Shown: positions 19,981-29,577 of the stretch, piece after piece | Position numbering within the stretch: position 1 is the stretch's first letter | Layout: each line of letters begins with the position of its first letter | Source of the DNA: Pseudomonas poae | GTDB taxonomy: Bacteria; Pseudomonadota; Gammaproteobacteria; Pseudomonadales; Pseudomonadaceae | NCBI GenBank assembly: GCA_004000515.1 | Contig: CP034537.1 | Coordinates: forward strand, 7,151,501-7,215,500 | Reading direction: 5' to 3' | Length of the DNA: 64,000 nt | Notes under the pieces: generated by a model | Database searches by the model: none | Told to the model about the DNA's origin: nothing | Seen by the model: the letters and a program-made list of their open reading frames with translations, nothing else | Program-made: the position numbers and the translations under genes

Positions 19981-20762
19981 GCAAGGGGTTGAGCATCCAC
20001 AACGCCAATGTCAGTTATGGCCGTCGGCAGATCGTGCATGACCTGAGCCTGCCGCCCCTGCCGCCTGGCAGCTTGACCGGACTGATCGGTCCCAACGGCG
20101 CCGGCAAGTCGACCTTGCTGCGTGCCGTGGCCGGGCTGGAAAAGATGCAAGGCGTTGTGCGACTGGGTGACCTGGACTTGTCGGCCATGTCGGTGGCTGA
20201 ACGTGCACGACGTGTGACGTACATGCCGCAAAACCTGCCGCCGGGGCTGAGCCTCAGTGTGATGGAAAGTGTAATCGCCGCCTTGCGCGTGGCCAATGTG
20301 GACGGCATTCCGTTGTCCGGCGACGCTTGCCTGCGTGAAGCCTTCGAGGCGTTGCAGCGCATTGGCATCGCCCATCTGGCGGACCAACTGCTGAGCACGT
20401 TGTCCGGTGGCCAGCGCCAACTGGTCAGCCTCGCCCAACTCATCGCTCGTCGCCCCCAGGTCATGCTGCTGGACGAACCCACCAGTGCCCTCGACCTCAA
20501 CTACCAATTGAAAGTCATGGAATGTGTGCGCGGTCTGGTGCGTGAACACAACCTGATTGCCCTGGTGGTGCTGCACGACATCAACCTGGCCGCGCGCTTC
20601 GCCGATCGGATCGCCGTGTTGCGCCAGGGCCGCTTGTACGCCAGCGGCAAAGCGGATGACGTGCTCGACCCACTGCTGTTTGCCGAGGTCTACCGCGTGC
20701 AGGTGCGTATTGAGCGCTGTTCGCGGCAGTCGTTGCAGGTGCTGGTGGACGGGGCCGTGTGA
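19977..20762 (+). CDS. Iron-siderophore ABC transporter ATPase (FecE/FhuC type)
   Basis: 261 residues with Walker A GPNGAGKST (38-46), a Q-loop (YMPQNLPPG), signature LSGGQRQLVSLAQLIARRPQ, Walker B MLLDEPTSALDLN and switch His VVLHDINLAARFAD. It energises uptake through the upstream permease; its start overlaps the permease stop (ATGA), so the two are translationally coupled. This frame is intact. It is the last gene of the receptor operon; the GST that follows has its own ribosome site. Confidence 0.95.
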   Translation: MSKGLSIHNANVSYGRRQIVHDLSLPPLPPGSLTGLIGPNGAGKSTLLRAVAGLEKMQGVVRLGDLDLSAMSVAERARRVTYMPQNLPPGLSLSVMESVIAALRVANVDGIPLSGDACLREAFEALQRIGIAHLADQLLSTLSGGQRQLVSLAQLIARRPQVMLLDEPTSALDLNYQLKVMECVRGLVREHNLIALVVLHDINLAARFADRIAVLRQGRLYASGKADDVLDPLLFAEVYRVQVRIERCSRQSLQVLVDGAV

Positions 20763-20855
20763 TTTGCTTCTAAGGGTATGCGCAAATGTTTCATTGAATT
20801 TTCGTACACCCAACATCACCTATACCTACAGGCATTCGCTCAATTGGAGAGCTTC

Positions 20856-21499
20856 ATGATCGACCTGTATTACTGGACAACCCCCAACGGTCACAAAGTG
20901 TCATTGTTCCTGGAAGAAGCCGGACTGCCCTACGAGGTGCACCCGATCAATATCGGCCAGGGCGACCAGTTCAAGCCAGATTTCCTGAAGATCGCTCCCA
21001 ACAACCGCATTCCGGCCATCGTCGATCACCATCCGACCGACGGTGGGGCGCCGATTTCGCTGTTTGAATCCGGCGCAATCCTGCTGTACCTCGCGGAAAA
21101 AACTGGCCAGTTCATCCCACAAGACCTACGCGGTCGTCAGGAAACCCTGCAATGGCTGTTCTGGCAAATGGGCGGTTTGGGGCCAATGGCGGGGCAAAAC
21201 CATCATTTCAGTCAGTTCGCACCGGAAAAATCCCCTACGCGATCAAGCGCTATGTAGACGAAACCGCGCGCCTTTATGGCGTATTGGATCGGCGTCTGGC
21301 AGACCGTGCGTTCGTGGCGGGCGAGGCCTACACCATTGCCGATATGGCGATCTACCCGTGGATTGTTTCCCACAAGTGGCAGAGCCAGCGGTTGGAAGAT
21401 TTCCCACATGTGCATCGCTGGTTCAACAGCATCAAGGAGCGGCCGGCGACCATCAGGGCCTATGAACTGGTGCAAAAGGTGAACCCGCCAAAACCCTGA
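20856..21499 (+). CDS. YfcG/YghU-type glutathione S-transferase, frameshifted
   Basis: Repaired length is 214 residues. The thioredoxin-like N-domain ([29 protein letters not shown]) carries the TPNG segment used by Nu-class GSTs in place of a catalytic Cys or Tyr, and [21 protein letters not shown] forms the glutathione site. The helical C-domain includes [20 protein letters not shown]. YfcG-type proteins act as glutathione-dependent disulfide reductases. The frame breaks in an A run at 21226-21230 (five, six expected; repaired [12 protein letters not shown]). GGAGA precedes the ATG. It is followed by a REPIN. Confidence 0.9.
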
Positions 21500-21523
21500 T
21501 CTCAAGTCGTACGTGGTCTTAAT

Positions 21524-21610
21524 GTGGGAGCGGGCTTGCTCGCGAATGTGGTGTGTCAGTCAATGCAGATGTGACTGACCCACCGCATTCGCGAGCAAGC
21601 CCGCTCCCAC
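21524..21610. repeat. REPIN, subtype GCGGGCTTGCTCGCGAA
   Basis: Exact inverted arms lie at either end with GTGGGAG outermost; the spacer contains GTGTCAGTC. It lies between the GST gene and quiP. Confidence 0.93.
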
Positions 21611-21729
21611 ACTTAAATCTCCACCCGTCTCACGTTCTCGCCCAATTGCCAAAACTCCCGCTTGCGTCGTTTCGCCGCGCTCACTAACGTAGCGCCTTTA
21701 CTGACGCTACCCCCCGCAGGAGCTTTGCC

Positions 21730-24170
21730 ATGGCCTCGCCAGCCCTCTCACATTTTCTTCCCCGGTTCGGCGTTGCCGCGGCAGTGGCCAGTGCGTTAAG
21801 CCTGGCCGGTTGCCAGCTCCAGAGCACCCAGGACACCCTGCCGCCGGTTGCCGGCGTGCAGCCGATCAAAGGCTTGGCACAAAACGTGTCGGTGCGCCGC
21901 AATGCCCAGGGCATGCCGCTGATCGAAAGTAATACCTTCCACGACGCGCTGTTTAGCCTCGGTTACGTGCACGCCAGTGATCGCATCACCCAGATGGTCA
22001 CCCTGCGCCTGCTGGCCCAGGGCCGCCTGGCGGAAATGTCCGGGCCCGAGGTGCTGGATGTCGACCGTTTCATGCGTGCGGTCAACCTGAAAAAAAGCGC
22101 TGGCGAGTTGTATAACGCCTCGTCGCCGCGCCTCAAGCGCTTCTTCGAAGTGTATGCGCGTGGCGTCAACGCCTACCTGTTCCGCTACCGCGACAAGCTG
22201 CCGCCAGACCTGGCCCAGACTGGCTACAAGCCGGAATACTGGAAGCCAGAAGATTCGGCGCTGCTGTTCTGCCTGCTGAATTTCAGCGAGTCGGCCAACC
22301 TGCAGGAAGAAATTTCCTCGCTGGTGCTGGCGCAAAAAGTCGGCGTCGACAAACTCGCCTGGCTCACACCGAGCGCGCCGGATGAAGCCATCCCACTGGC
22401 CGAGGCCGAAAAACTCAAAGGCGTGAACCTGAGCCAGATCACCGGCCTTGCCGGGTTGGACACCGTCAGCCAGCAACTGAGCAGCCTCAACGCGTTGGCC
22501 GTCACCACGTCGAGCAACTGGGCGATTGGCCCGCAACGCAGCCGCAGCGGCAAAAGCCTGCTGGCCAGTGACCTCGCTGCCCAGCCGCAAGCGCCGTCGC
22601 CGTGGAGCTACGTGCAGATTCGCGCGCCGAAATACCAGGCCGTTGGTGCCTCGATTGCCGGCTTGCCGACCCTGTTGTCTGGCTTCAACGGCAAAGTCGC
22701 GTGGAGCATGAGCACCGTCAAAGGCGACACCCAGGACCTGTTCCTGGAGAAGGTCAAACGCCAAGGCAGCGCGCTGTACTACGAGAACAACGGCAAATGG
22801 CTACCCGCCGGCGTGCGTAACGAAACCTTCTTCATCAAAGGCCAGCGCTCGATCCGCGAAGTGGTGTACGAAACTCGTCACGGCGCCCTGCTTAACAGCA
22901 GCCAGGCGCTGACCAGCGGTTTCGGCCTGGCCCTGCAAACCGCCGACTTCAAGGACGACAAGAGCCTGGACGCGTTCTTCGACCTGTCCCGCGCGCAAAA
23001 CGCTGGCAAGGCCTCGGACGCCACCCGCGAGATCCGCGCCATCGCCTTGAACATGATCTTCGCCGACGCCAGCAACATTGGCTGGCAAGTCACCGGCCGC
23101 TTCCCCAACCGCCGCGAAGGCGAAGGCCTGCTGCCCTCGCCAGGCTGGGATGCGCGCTTTGACTGGGACGGCTACGCCGACGCGATGCTGCACCCGTATG
23201 ACCAGGACCCGCCACAAGGCTGGATCGGCACCGCCAACCAGCGCACCGCTCCGCGCGGTTATGGCATGCAGCTGTCCAATTCGTGGGATGCACCGGAGCG
23301 CAGCGAGCGCCTGGCGCAACTGGCCAATGCCGGTAAGCACGACAGCCGCAGCATGATCGCTATGCAGTACGACCAGACCACCACCTTCGCTGCCAAGCTC
23401 AAGACCATGTTCCAATCGCCGGGCATGGCCCAGCCGTTGAAACAGGCGATCGATGCGCTGCCGGCCGCCGAGCAGACCAAGGCACGCGAGGCACTGAGCC
23501 GCCTGATGGCCTTCGACGGTCGCCTGGTGTCGACGTCCGCCGACGCCGCACTCTACGAACTGTTCCTGCAGGAAAGCGCCAAGCAGATCTTCCTCGACAA
23601 GCTCGGCCCGGAAAACAGCGCCAGCTGGAAGGCGTTTGTCAGCACTGCCAGCCTGTCCTACTCGGCCACCGCCGACCACCTGCTGGGCCGCGAAGACAGC
23701 CCGTTCTGGGACGACACACGCACCCCGCAGAAAGAAGACAAACCGGCGATCCTCGCCCGCACCCTGGCGGCAGCAATCACCGCTGGCGACAGCCAACTGG
23801 GCGCCGATCGCAAGGCCTGGCAGTGGGGCAAGTTGCACAGCACCACCTGGAAAAACATCAACGGCCAAGTGATTCGCGGCCCGTTGGCCAGTGGTGGCGA
23901 CCACAACACCTTGAACCCGGCGCCGTATAGCTGGGGCCAGGATTTCAACACGAGCCAAGTACCGGCGTTGCGCATGATTGTCGATTTTGGCCAACTGGAA
24001 CCGATGATGGGCCAGGCGGTATCGGCCAGTCCGGCAACCCGGCCAGCCCGAACTATGCCAATGGCATCGACCCGTCGCTCAAGGCGCAATACCTGAGCTT
24101 CCCGATGCAGCCGCAGAACTTTGAGAAGGTGTACGGGAAGACCAGGCTCACCCTGACTCCCGGTAAATAA
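21730..24170 (+). CDS. quiP: Acyl-homoserine lactone acylase QuiP, C-terminal frameshift
   Basis: Repaired length is 813 residues. It is an Ntn-hydrolase that splits long-chain AHL signals into fatty acid and homoserine lactone (quorum quenching) in the periplasm. The N-terminus closely matches P. aeruginosa QuiP ([14 protein letters not shown], lipobox-like LAGC, then [11 protein letters not shown] and MPLIES). The processing site is near [10 protein letters not shown]; the likely catalytic Ser is S262, freed by autocleavage, followed by the expected Asn-Trp. The frame breaks at 24015-24016 (two G, three expected); the repaired end runs [17 protein letters not shown] to TAA at 24168-24170. 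Related penicillin acylases would look similar, but the N-terminus favours QuiP. Confidence 0.9.
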
Positions 24171-24182
24171 CCCGATCTAAAT

Positions 24183-24270
24183 GTGGGAGCTGGCTTTGCC
24201 TGCGATGGCGGTCTATCAGTCAACGGTGCATCAACTGACAGATCGCCATCGCAGGCAAGCCAGCTCCCAC
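24183..24270. repeat. REPIN, subtype GCTGGCTTGCCTGCGAT, one arm with an extra T
   Basis: The arms are inverted copies, except that the left arm reads GGCTTTGCC where the right arm and other copies have GGCTTGCC. The spacer contains CTATCAGTC. Confidence 0.92.
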
Positions 24271-24350
24271 ATTTGATCGTGCGTAATCCAATAGAACTTC
24301 TCCCCACCCTCTCCTCCTACCTGATAAGCCCATCGCCCCCGGCACCGCCC

Positions 24351-25355
24351 ATGGACCTTGTCATTGCCCGCCCCGAAGGCCTCTACTGCGCCGCCGGCGA
24401 CTTCTATATCGACCCCTGGCGTCCAGTGGAGCGGGCAGTCATCACCCATGCCCACGGCGACCACGCCCGTACCGGCAACCAGCACTACCTGGCCGCCGCC
24501 CCCGGCGAAGGCATCCTGCGCTCACGCCTGGGCCAGGACATCAACCTGCAAACCCTGGCCTACGGCGAACGGCTGGACCATCACGGCGTCACCCTGAGTT
24601 TCCATCCCGCCGGGCATGTGCTCGGTTCGGCCCAGGTGCGCCTGGAATATCAGGGCGAAGTCTGGGTTGCATCCGGCGACTACAAGGTGGAGCCCGATGG
24701 CACTTGTGCACCCTTTGAGCCGGTGCGTTGCCACACCTTTATCACCGAGTCGACGTTCGGCCTGCCAATCTACCGTTGGCAGCCCCAGGCGCAGGTCTTT
24801 GCCGGAATCAACGATTGGTGGCAGGCCAATATCGCCGCCGGCAAGGCCAGCGTGTTGTTCTGTTATTCCTTTGGTAAGGCTCAACGGATCCTGCATGGCA
24901 TCGACGCCAGCATCGGCCCGATCCTCAGCCACGGCGCGGTAGAGCCGTTGAACCGCGTCTACCGCGAAGCCGGTATCTACATCCCGGAAACCCTCTACGC
25001 CGGGGACTTCCAGAAGACCGACCCGCTACTGCGCCAGGCCCTGATCATCGCCCCGCCCTCCGCCGGCGGCAGCAGTTGGATCAAGCGTTTCGGCGACTAC
25101 AGCGATGCCTTTGCCAGCGGCTGGATGCGCCTGCGCGGCACGCGCCGGCGGCGCGGCGTTGACCGGGGCTTTGTACTGTCAGACCACGCCGACTGGCCTG
25201 GGCTGTTGTGGGCCATCGAACAAACCGGTGCCGAACGGGTGATGGTGACCCACGGTTCTGTCGGCGTACTGGTGCGCCACCTGCGGGAAAAAGGCCTGGA
25301 TGCCCAAGGCTTTTCTACCGAATACGGCGATGACGAAGAAGAGGCCAGCGTATGA
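24351..25355 (+). CDS. Ligase-associated DNA exonuclease (metallo-beta-lactamase fold)
   Basis: 334 residues. The metallo-beta-lactamase signature HAHGDHAR (33-40) supplies metal ligands. Other blocks are FHPAGHVLGSAQ, ASGDYKVEPDG and the C-terminal FVLSDHADWPGLL with a final VMVTHGS, typical of the beta-CASP-related, Lhr-associated exonucleases. In P. putida this family is encoded with an ATP-dependent ligase, a Lhr-Core helicase and a metallophosphoesterase. Its stop overlaps the ligase start (ATGA at 25352), so the pair is translationally coupled. The start at 24351 precedes the conserved N-terminal strand by a few residues. Confidence 0.92.
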   Translation: MDLVIARPEGLYCAAGDFYIDPWRPVERAVITHAHGDHARTGNQHYLAAAPGEGILRSRLGQDINLQTLAYGERLDHHGVTLSFHPAGHVLGSAQVRLEYQGEVWVASGDYKVEPDGTCAPFEPVRCHTFITESTFGLPIYRWQPQAQVFAGINDWWQANIAAGKASVLFCYSFGKAQRILHGIDASIGPILSHGAVEPLNRVYREAGIYIPETLYAGDFQKTDPLLRQALIIAPPSAGGSSWIKRFGDYSDAFASGWMRLRGTRRRRGVDRGFVLSDHADWPGLLWAIEQTGAERVMVTHGSVGVLVRHLREKGLDAQGFSTEYGDDEEEASV

Positions 25356-26984
25356 AAGCGTTCGCCGAGCTGTACGCCAACCTCGACGCCACCACCTCCA
25401 GCAACGCCAAGCTCGCGGCCTTGCAGGCCTACTTTCGCCAAGCCCCGCCGGAAGATGCCGCGTGGGCGGTGTACTTTCTCCGGTGGTCGGCCTCGGCAAC
25501 TGGTGCCGAGCCGGCTGCTGCGGGATATGGCCACCGAAGCGGCCGCAATCGAGCCGTGGTTGTTTGAAGAAAGCTATCAATCGGTGGGCGACCTGGCCGA
25601 GACCATTTCGCTGCTGCTACCGGACTATCCCTACACCTCCCAGGATGGCCTCGCGGTGTGGCTGGAAGAAAAACTGCTGCCGCTGCGTGGCCTGCCGCCC
25701 CTGGAGTTGGCTGAACGCCTGCCCGCGTTATGGGCGCAACTGGATCAACCAAGCCTGATGGTGTGCATCAAGTTGATCACCGGTAGCTTTCGCGTCGGCG
25801 TGTCCAAATTGCTCGTCACCCGTGCCCTCGCCGCGCTTGCCGATCTGGACAGCAAGCGCGTGGCACAACGGCTGGTGGGCTACACCGATTTGTCCAATCG
25901 CCCTACGGCTGAGGGGTACCTCAAGCTGATCGCTGCCGAATCGTCCGACGAACACGCGCAACGCGGCGGTCAGCCTTATCCGTTTTTTTCTTGCCCACGG
26001 ACTGGCACAACCACTGGAGCAATTCGACACCCTGCTCGGTTCCCCCGCTGACTGGCAAGTGGAGTGGAAGTGGGACGGCATCCGCGCGCAATTGGTCAAG
26101 CGCGAGGGTCGTCTGTGGGTGTGGTCACGCGGCGAAGAACTGGTCACCGAGCGATTCCCAGAACTCCACGGCCTGGTGAGCGGCCTGCCGGATGGCACGG
26201 TGATCGACGGTGAAATCGTGGTGTGGAAAGACGCAGTGCAACCCTTCGCCTTGCTGCAACAGCGCATCGGTCGCAAGACGTTGAGTAAAAAGTCCTCGAG
26301 GACGCACCCGTGGCGGTCCTGGCCTACGACCTGCTGGAACATCAGGGCGATGATTGGCGCAACCACACCCAGGCCGAACGCCGCGCCCAACTTGAGCAGG
26401 TAATAACTCAATGCAATCAGCCTGTGCTGCGCGCCTCACCATTGTTGACGGGCGCCATCTGGCAAGACCTGGCCGAACAGCGTGAGGCGTCCCGCAGCCT
26501 CGGCGTGGAAGGCATGATGCTCAAGAATCGCCAAGGCCTGTATGGCGTGGGCCGGACCAAGGACATGGGCCTGTGGTGGAAGTGGAAGGTCGACCCGTTC
26601 AGCGTCGACGCCGTGTTGATCTACGCCCAACGCGGGCATGGTCGGCGCGCCAGCCTCTACAGCGACTACACCTTCGCCGTGTGGGACGGACCGCCCGGCA
26701 GCGAGCGAACGTTGGTGCCGTTTGCCAAGGCGTATTCCGGGCTCACCGACGAAGAAATGCGCAAGGTCGACGCCATTGTGCGCAAGACCACGGTGGAGAA
26801 ATTCGGCCCGGTCAGCAGCGTGACGCCCAGCATGGTGTTTGAACTGGGGTTCGAAGGGATTGCCCTGTCCAAGCGGCATAAGAGTGGGATTGCGGTGCGG
26901 TTTCCACGGATGTTGCGGTGGCGGCAAGATAAAGCGGTGGAGGAAGCGGACAGTCTCGCCACGCTGCAGGACCTCCTGACCTGA
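25352..26984 (+). CDS. Lhr-cassette ATP-dependent DNA ligase, three frameshifts
   Basis: Repaired length is about 544 residues. An N-terminal helical DNA-binding domain (FEESYQSVGDLAETISLLLP) precedes the nucleotidyltransferase core. Motif I is VEWKWDGIRAQLVKR, whose Lys accepts AMP; then come VIDGEIVVWKD (motif III region), EGMMLKNRQGLYGVGRTKDMG (IV) and WWKWKVDP (V), followed by an OB-fold domain. The frame breaks three times: 25475-25481 (two bases missing; repaired YFLSGGRP), 25983-25989 (seven T, six expected; repaired PFFLAHGLAQ) and 26292 (one G missing; repaired KKVLEDAPVAV). It is coupled to the exonuclease. In this family it seals DNA nicks in repair. Confidence 0.9.
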
Positions 26985-26994
26985 CATATCCCCT

Positions 26995-27081
26995 GTGGGA
27001 GCGGGCTTGCTCGCGAATGCGGTGTGTCAGTTAACTGATCTGCGACTGATACACCGCATTCGCGAGCAAGCCCGCTCCCAC
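26995..27081. repeat. REPIN, subtype GCGGGCTTGCTCGCGAA
   Basis: Exact inverted arms with GTGGGAG outermost and a GTGTCAGTT-containing spacer. It lies immediately after the ligase gene, at the left edge of the transporter operon that splits the repair cassette. Confidence 0.94.
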
Positions 27082-27110
27082 ATTTTGAACCTCGCCAGAC
27101 CCAAAATAGT

Positions 27111-27142
27111 GCACTGAATTTTTAGTGCCCACTTTCGGGCAC
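27111..27142. promoter_or_regulatory. Two overlapping palindromes upstream of the amino acid transporter operon
   Basis: The 308-base gap 26985-27292 holds a REPIN and this element. GCACT-N8-AGTGC (27111-27128) overlaps GTGCCC-N6-GGGCAC (27125-27142). Their position 150-180 bases before the first gene suggests operators; the cognate regulator is not recognised. Confidence 0.4.
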
Positions 27143-27292
27143 CTCCTACACTCAGGCCTCCCTATTCCCACCTTTTAAAACGACCATTCGGAACTATGGT
27201 GCAGAAATTGCTACTTGTGTTGCGTCTGACACCGTTCAGTAACAGTCCTAAACGCGCCACAAGCGCTTATCTTGGTTTCCAGGGATTACATA

Positions 27293-28071
27293 ATGAAAAA
27301 AGCATTGCTGACCCTTTCTGCACTGGCTCTGTGCATGGCCGCAGGTACCGCATTGGCCAAGGAATACAAGGAACTGCGTTTTGGTGTCGATCCGTCCTAC
27401 GCACCGTTTGAATCCAAAGCCGCCGACGGCAGCCTGGTGGGCTTCGATATCGACCTGGGCAATGCCATCTGTGCCGAGCTGAAGGTCAAGTGCAAGTGGG
27501 TCGAAAGCGACTTCGACGGCATGATTCCTGGGCTCAACGCCAACAAGTTCGACGGTGTGATTTCCTCGATGACCGTGACCGAAGCCCGTGAAAAGGCCAT
27601 CGACTTCTCCAGCGAGCTGTTCTCCGGCCCGACGTCCCTGGTGTTCAAAAAAGGCGCGAACTACTCCACGCCTGAATCCCTCAAGGGCAAGTCCGTGGGC
27701 TACGAACAAGGCACCATCCAGGAAGCCTACGCCAAGGCGGTACTGGATAAGGCCGGTGTGACCACCAAGGCTTACGCCAACCAGGATCAGGTTTACGCTG
27801 ACCTGACTTCGGGCCGTCTGGACGCTTCGGTGCAGGACATGCTGCAAGCCGAACTAGGTTTCTTGAAGTCGCCAGCCGGCGCTGACTACGAAGTCAGCAA
27901 AGCCATCGACGACCCACTGCTGCCTTCGAAAACGGCGGTCGGTATCAAAAAGGTAACAAAGACCTCAAGGCCTTGCTCGATAAAGGTATCAAAGCGTTAC
28001 ACGATGATGGCACCTACGCCACCATCCAGAAGAAACACTTCGGCGACTTGAACCTGTACAGCGGTAAATAA
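27293..28071 (+). CDS. Polar/basic amino acid ABC transporter binding protein, frameshifted
   Basis: Repaired length is 259 residues. A Sec signal peptide (LLTLSALALCMAAGTALA) precedes a family 3 binding fold: KELRFGVDPSYAPFESKAADGSLVGFDIDLGNAICAEL is the canonical ligand-site opening. It resembles the HisJ/ArgT/AotJ group that binds histidine, arginine, lysine or ornithine. The frame breaks at 27952-27953 (two G, three expected; repaired IKKGNKDLKALLDKGI) and the repaired end is NLYSGK before TAA at 28069-28071. First gene of the operon; a hairpin follows it before the permease genes. Confidence 0.92.
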
Positions 28072-28078
28072 CACCCTG

Positions 28079-28110
28079 GCGCCCACTTTTTTTGCAGTGG
28101 GCGCTTTTTT
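28079..28110 (+). terminator. Intra-operon attenuating hairpin after the binding protein gene
   Basis: Stem GCGCCCACT / AGTGGGCGC is followed by six T. Its position eight bases after the binding protein stop and 24 before the permease gene suggests partial termination, which would raise binding protein output relative to the membrane subunits. Confidence 0.8.
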
Positions 28111-28133
28111 ATTCGCCATCAGGTCCTGAATTC

Positions 28134-28862
28134 ATGTTTGAAGATCTTTTGCAAACCCTGGGGCTGGGTGCTTTCAGCTTGAAGGGGTTCGGTCCACTGT
28201 TGCTGCAAGGTACGTGGATGACCATCAAGCTGTCGGTCGCTTCCTTGGCCGTCAGCGTGCTGCTGGGCCTGCTAGGTGCCAGCGCCAAATTGTCCAGCCT
28301 GCGCGTATTGCGCATCCCCGCCCAGCTCTACACCACCTTGATTCGCGGCGTGCCCGACCTGGTGCTGATGCTGCTGATTTTTTACAGCCTGCAAATCTGG
28401 CTGACCGGTTTAACCGACTTCATGGAATGGGACTACATCGAGATCGACCCATTCAGCGCCGGGGTGATCACCCTCGGCTTTATCTACGGTGCCTATTTCA
28501 CCGAGACGTTTCGCGGCGCAATACTTGCCGTGCCACGTGGCCAACTGGAAGCTGCAACCGCCTACGGGCTCAAGCGCGGCCAGCGGTTTCGCTACGTGAC
28601 GTTCCCGCAGATGATGCGCTTTGCCCTGCCGGGTATCGGCAATAACTGGATGGTCATGCTCAAGGCCACGGCGCTGGTGTCGATCATCGGCCTGGCAGAC
28701 TTGGTCAAGGCTGCCCAGGATGCGGGCAAGAGCACGTATCAGCTGTTCTATTTCCTGGTGGTGGCTGCGTTTATCTACCTGTTGATCACCAGTGCCTCCA
28801 ACTTCGTCCTGCGCAGGCTTGAACGTCGCTACTCCGCCGGGTGCCGGGAGGCCGTACGATGA
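28134..28862 (+). CDS. Amino acid ABC transporter permease (HisQ type)
   Basis: 242 residues with about five membrane helices. It carries the TMKLS-like opening (LLQGTWMTIKLSVASLAVSV) and the coupling loop EAATAYGLKRGQRFRYVTFPQMMRFALPGIGNNW, the conserved EAA motif that contacts the ATPase. It resembles HisQ/AotQ proteins, one half of a heterodimeric channel for basic amino acids. Frame intact. Its stop overlaps the next start as ATGA (28859-28862). Confidence 0.92.
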   Translation: MFEDLLQTLGLGAFSLKGFGPLLLQGTWMTIKLSVASLAVSVLLGLLGASAKLSSLRVLRIPAQLYTTLIRGVPDLVLMLLIFYSLQIWLTGLTDFMEWDYIEIDPFSAGVITLGFIYGAYFTETFRGAILAVPRGQLEAATAYGLKRGQRFRYVTFPQMMRFALPGIGNNWMVMLKATALVSIIGLADLVKAAQDAGKSTYQLFYFLVVAAFIYLLITSASNFVLRRLERRYSAGCREAVR

Positions 28863-29568
28863 TCGAACTTCTTCAGCAATACTGGCGGCCCTTCCTTTAT
28901 AGCGACGGCCAGCACATCACCGGGCTGGCCATGACAATGTGGCTGCTCAGTGCCTCGTTGGTCATCGGGTTCCTGGTATCGATCCCGTTGTCCATCGCGC
29001 GCGTGTCGCGCAACCGTGCGGTGCGCTGGCCGGTGCAGTTCTACACCTACCTGTTTCGGGGGACGCCGCTCTATATCCAGCTGCTGATCTGCTACACCGG
29101 GATCTACAGCATCGCGGCGGTGCGCGAGCAGCCGATGCTGGACGCGTTCTTTCGCGATGCGATGAACTGCACGATCCTGGCCTTCGCCCTCAACACCTGC
29201 GCGTACACCACGGAGATTTTCGCCGGGGCGATCCGCAGCATGGCCCACGGCGAAGTCGAAGCAGCAAAGCCTACGGCCTCAGCGGCTGGAAGCTGTATGC
29301 CTACGTGATCATGCCGTCGGCCCTTCGGCGCTCGCTGCCGTACTACAGCAACGAAGTGATCCTGATGCTGCACTCGACCACCGTGGCCTTTACCGCGACG
29401 GTGCCCGACATTCTCAAAGTGGCGCGGGATGCCAACTCGGCCACTTATATGACCTTCCAATCATTCGGCATCGCTGCGCTGATCTATCTGACCGTGACCT
29501 TTGCGTTGGTCGGCCTGTTTCGCCTGGCAGAGCGCCGCTGGCTGGCCTTTCTCGGGCCGAGCCACTAA
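28859..29568 (+). CDS. Amino acid ABC transporter permease (HisM type), frameshifted
   Basis: Repaired length is 236 residues. It has the typical RGTPLYIQLLICYTGIYSI and NTCAYTTEIFAGAIRSM segments and an EAA loop (VEAAKAYGLSGWKLYAYVIMPSALRRSLP). The frame breaks inside this loop at 29265-29268, where one base is missing. It pairs with the upstream HisQ-type subunit and is translationally coupled to it. Confidence 0.9.
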
Positions 29569-29577
29569 GGAGCGTGT

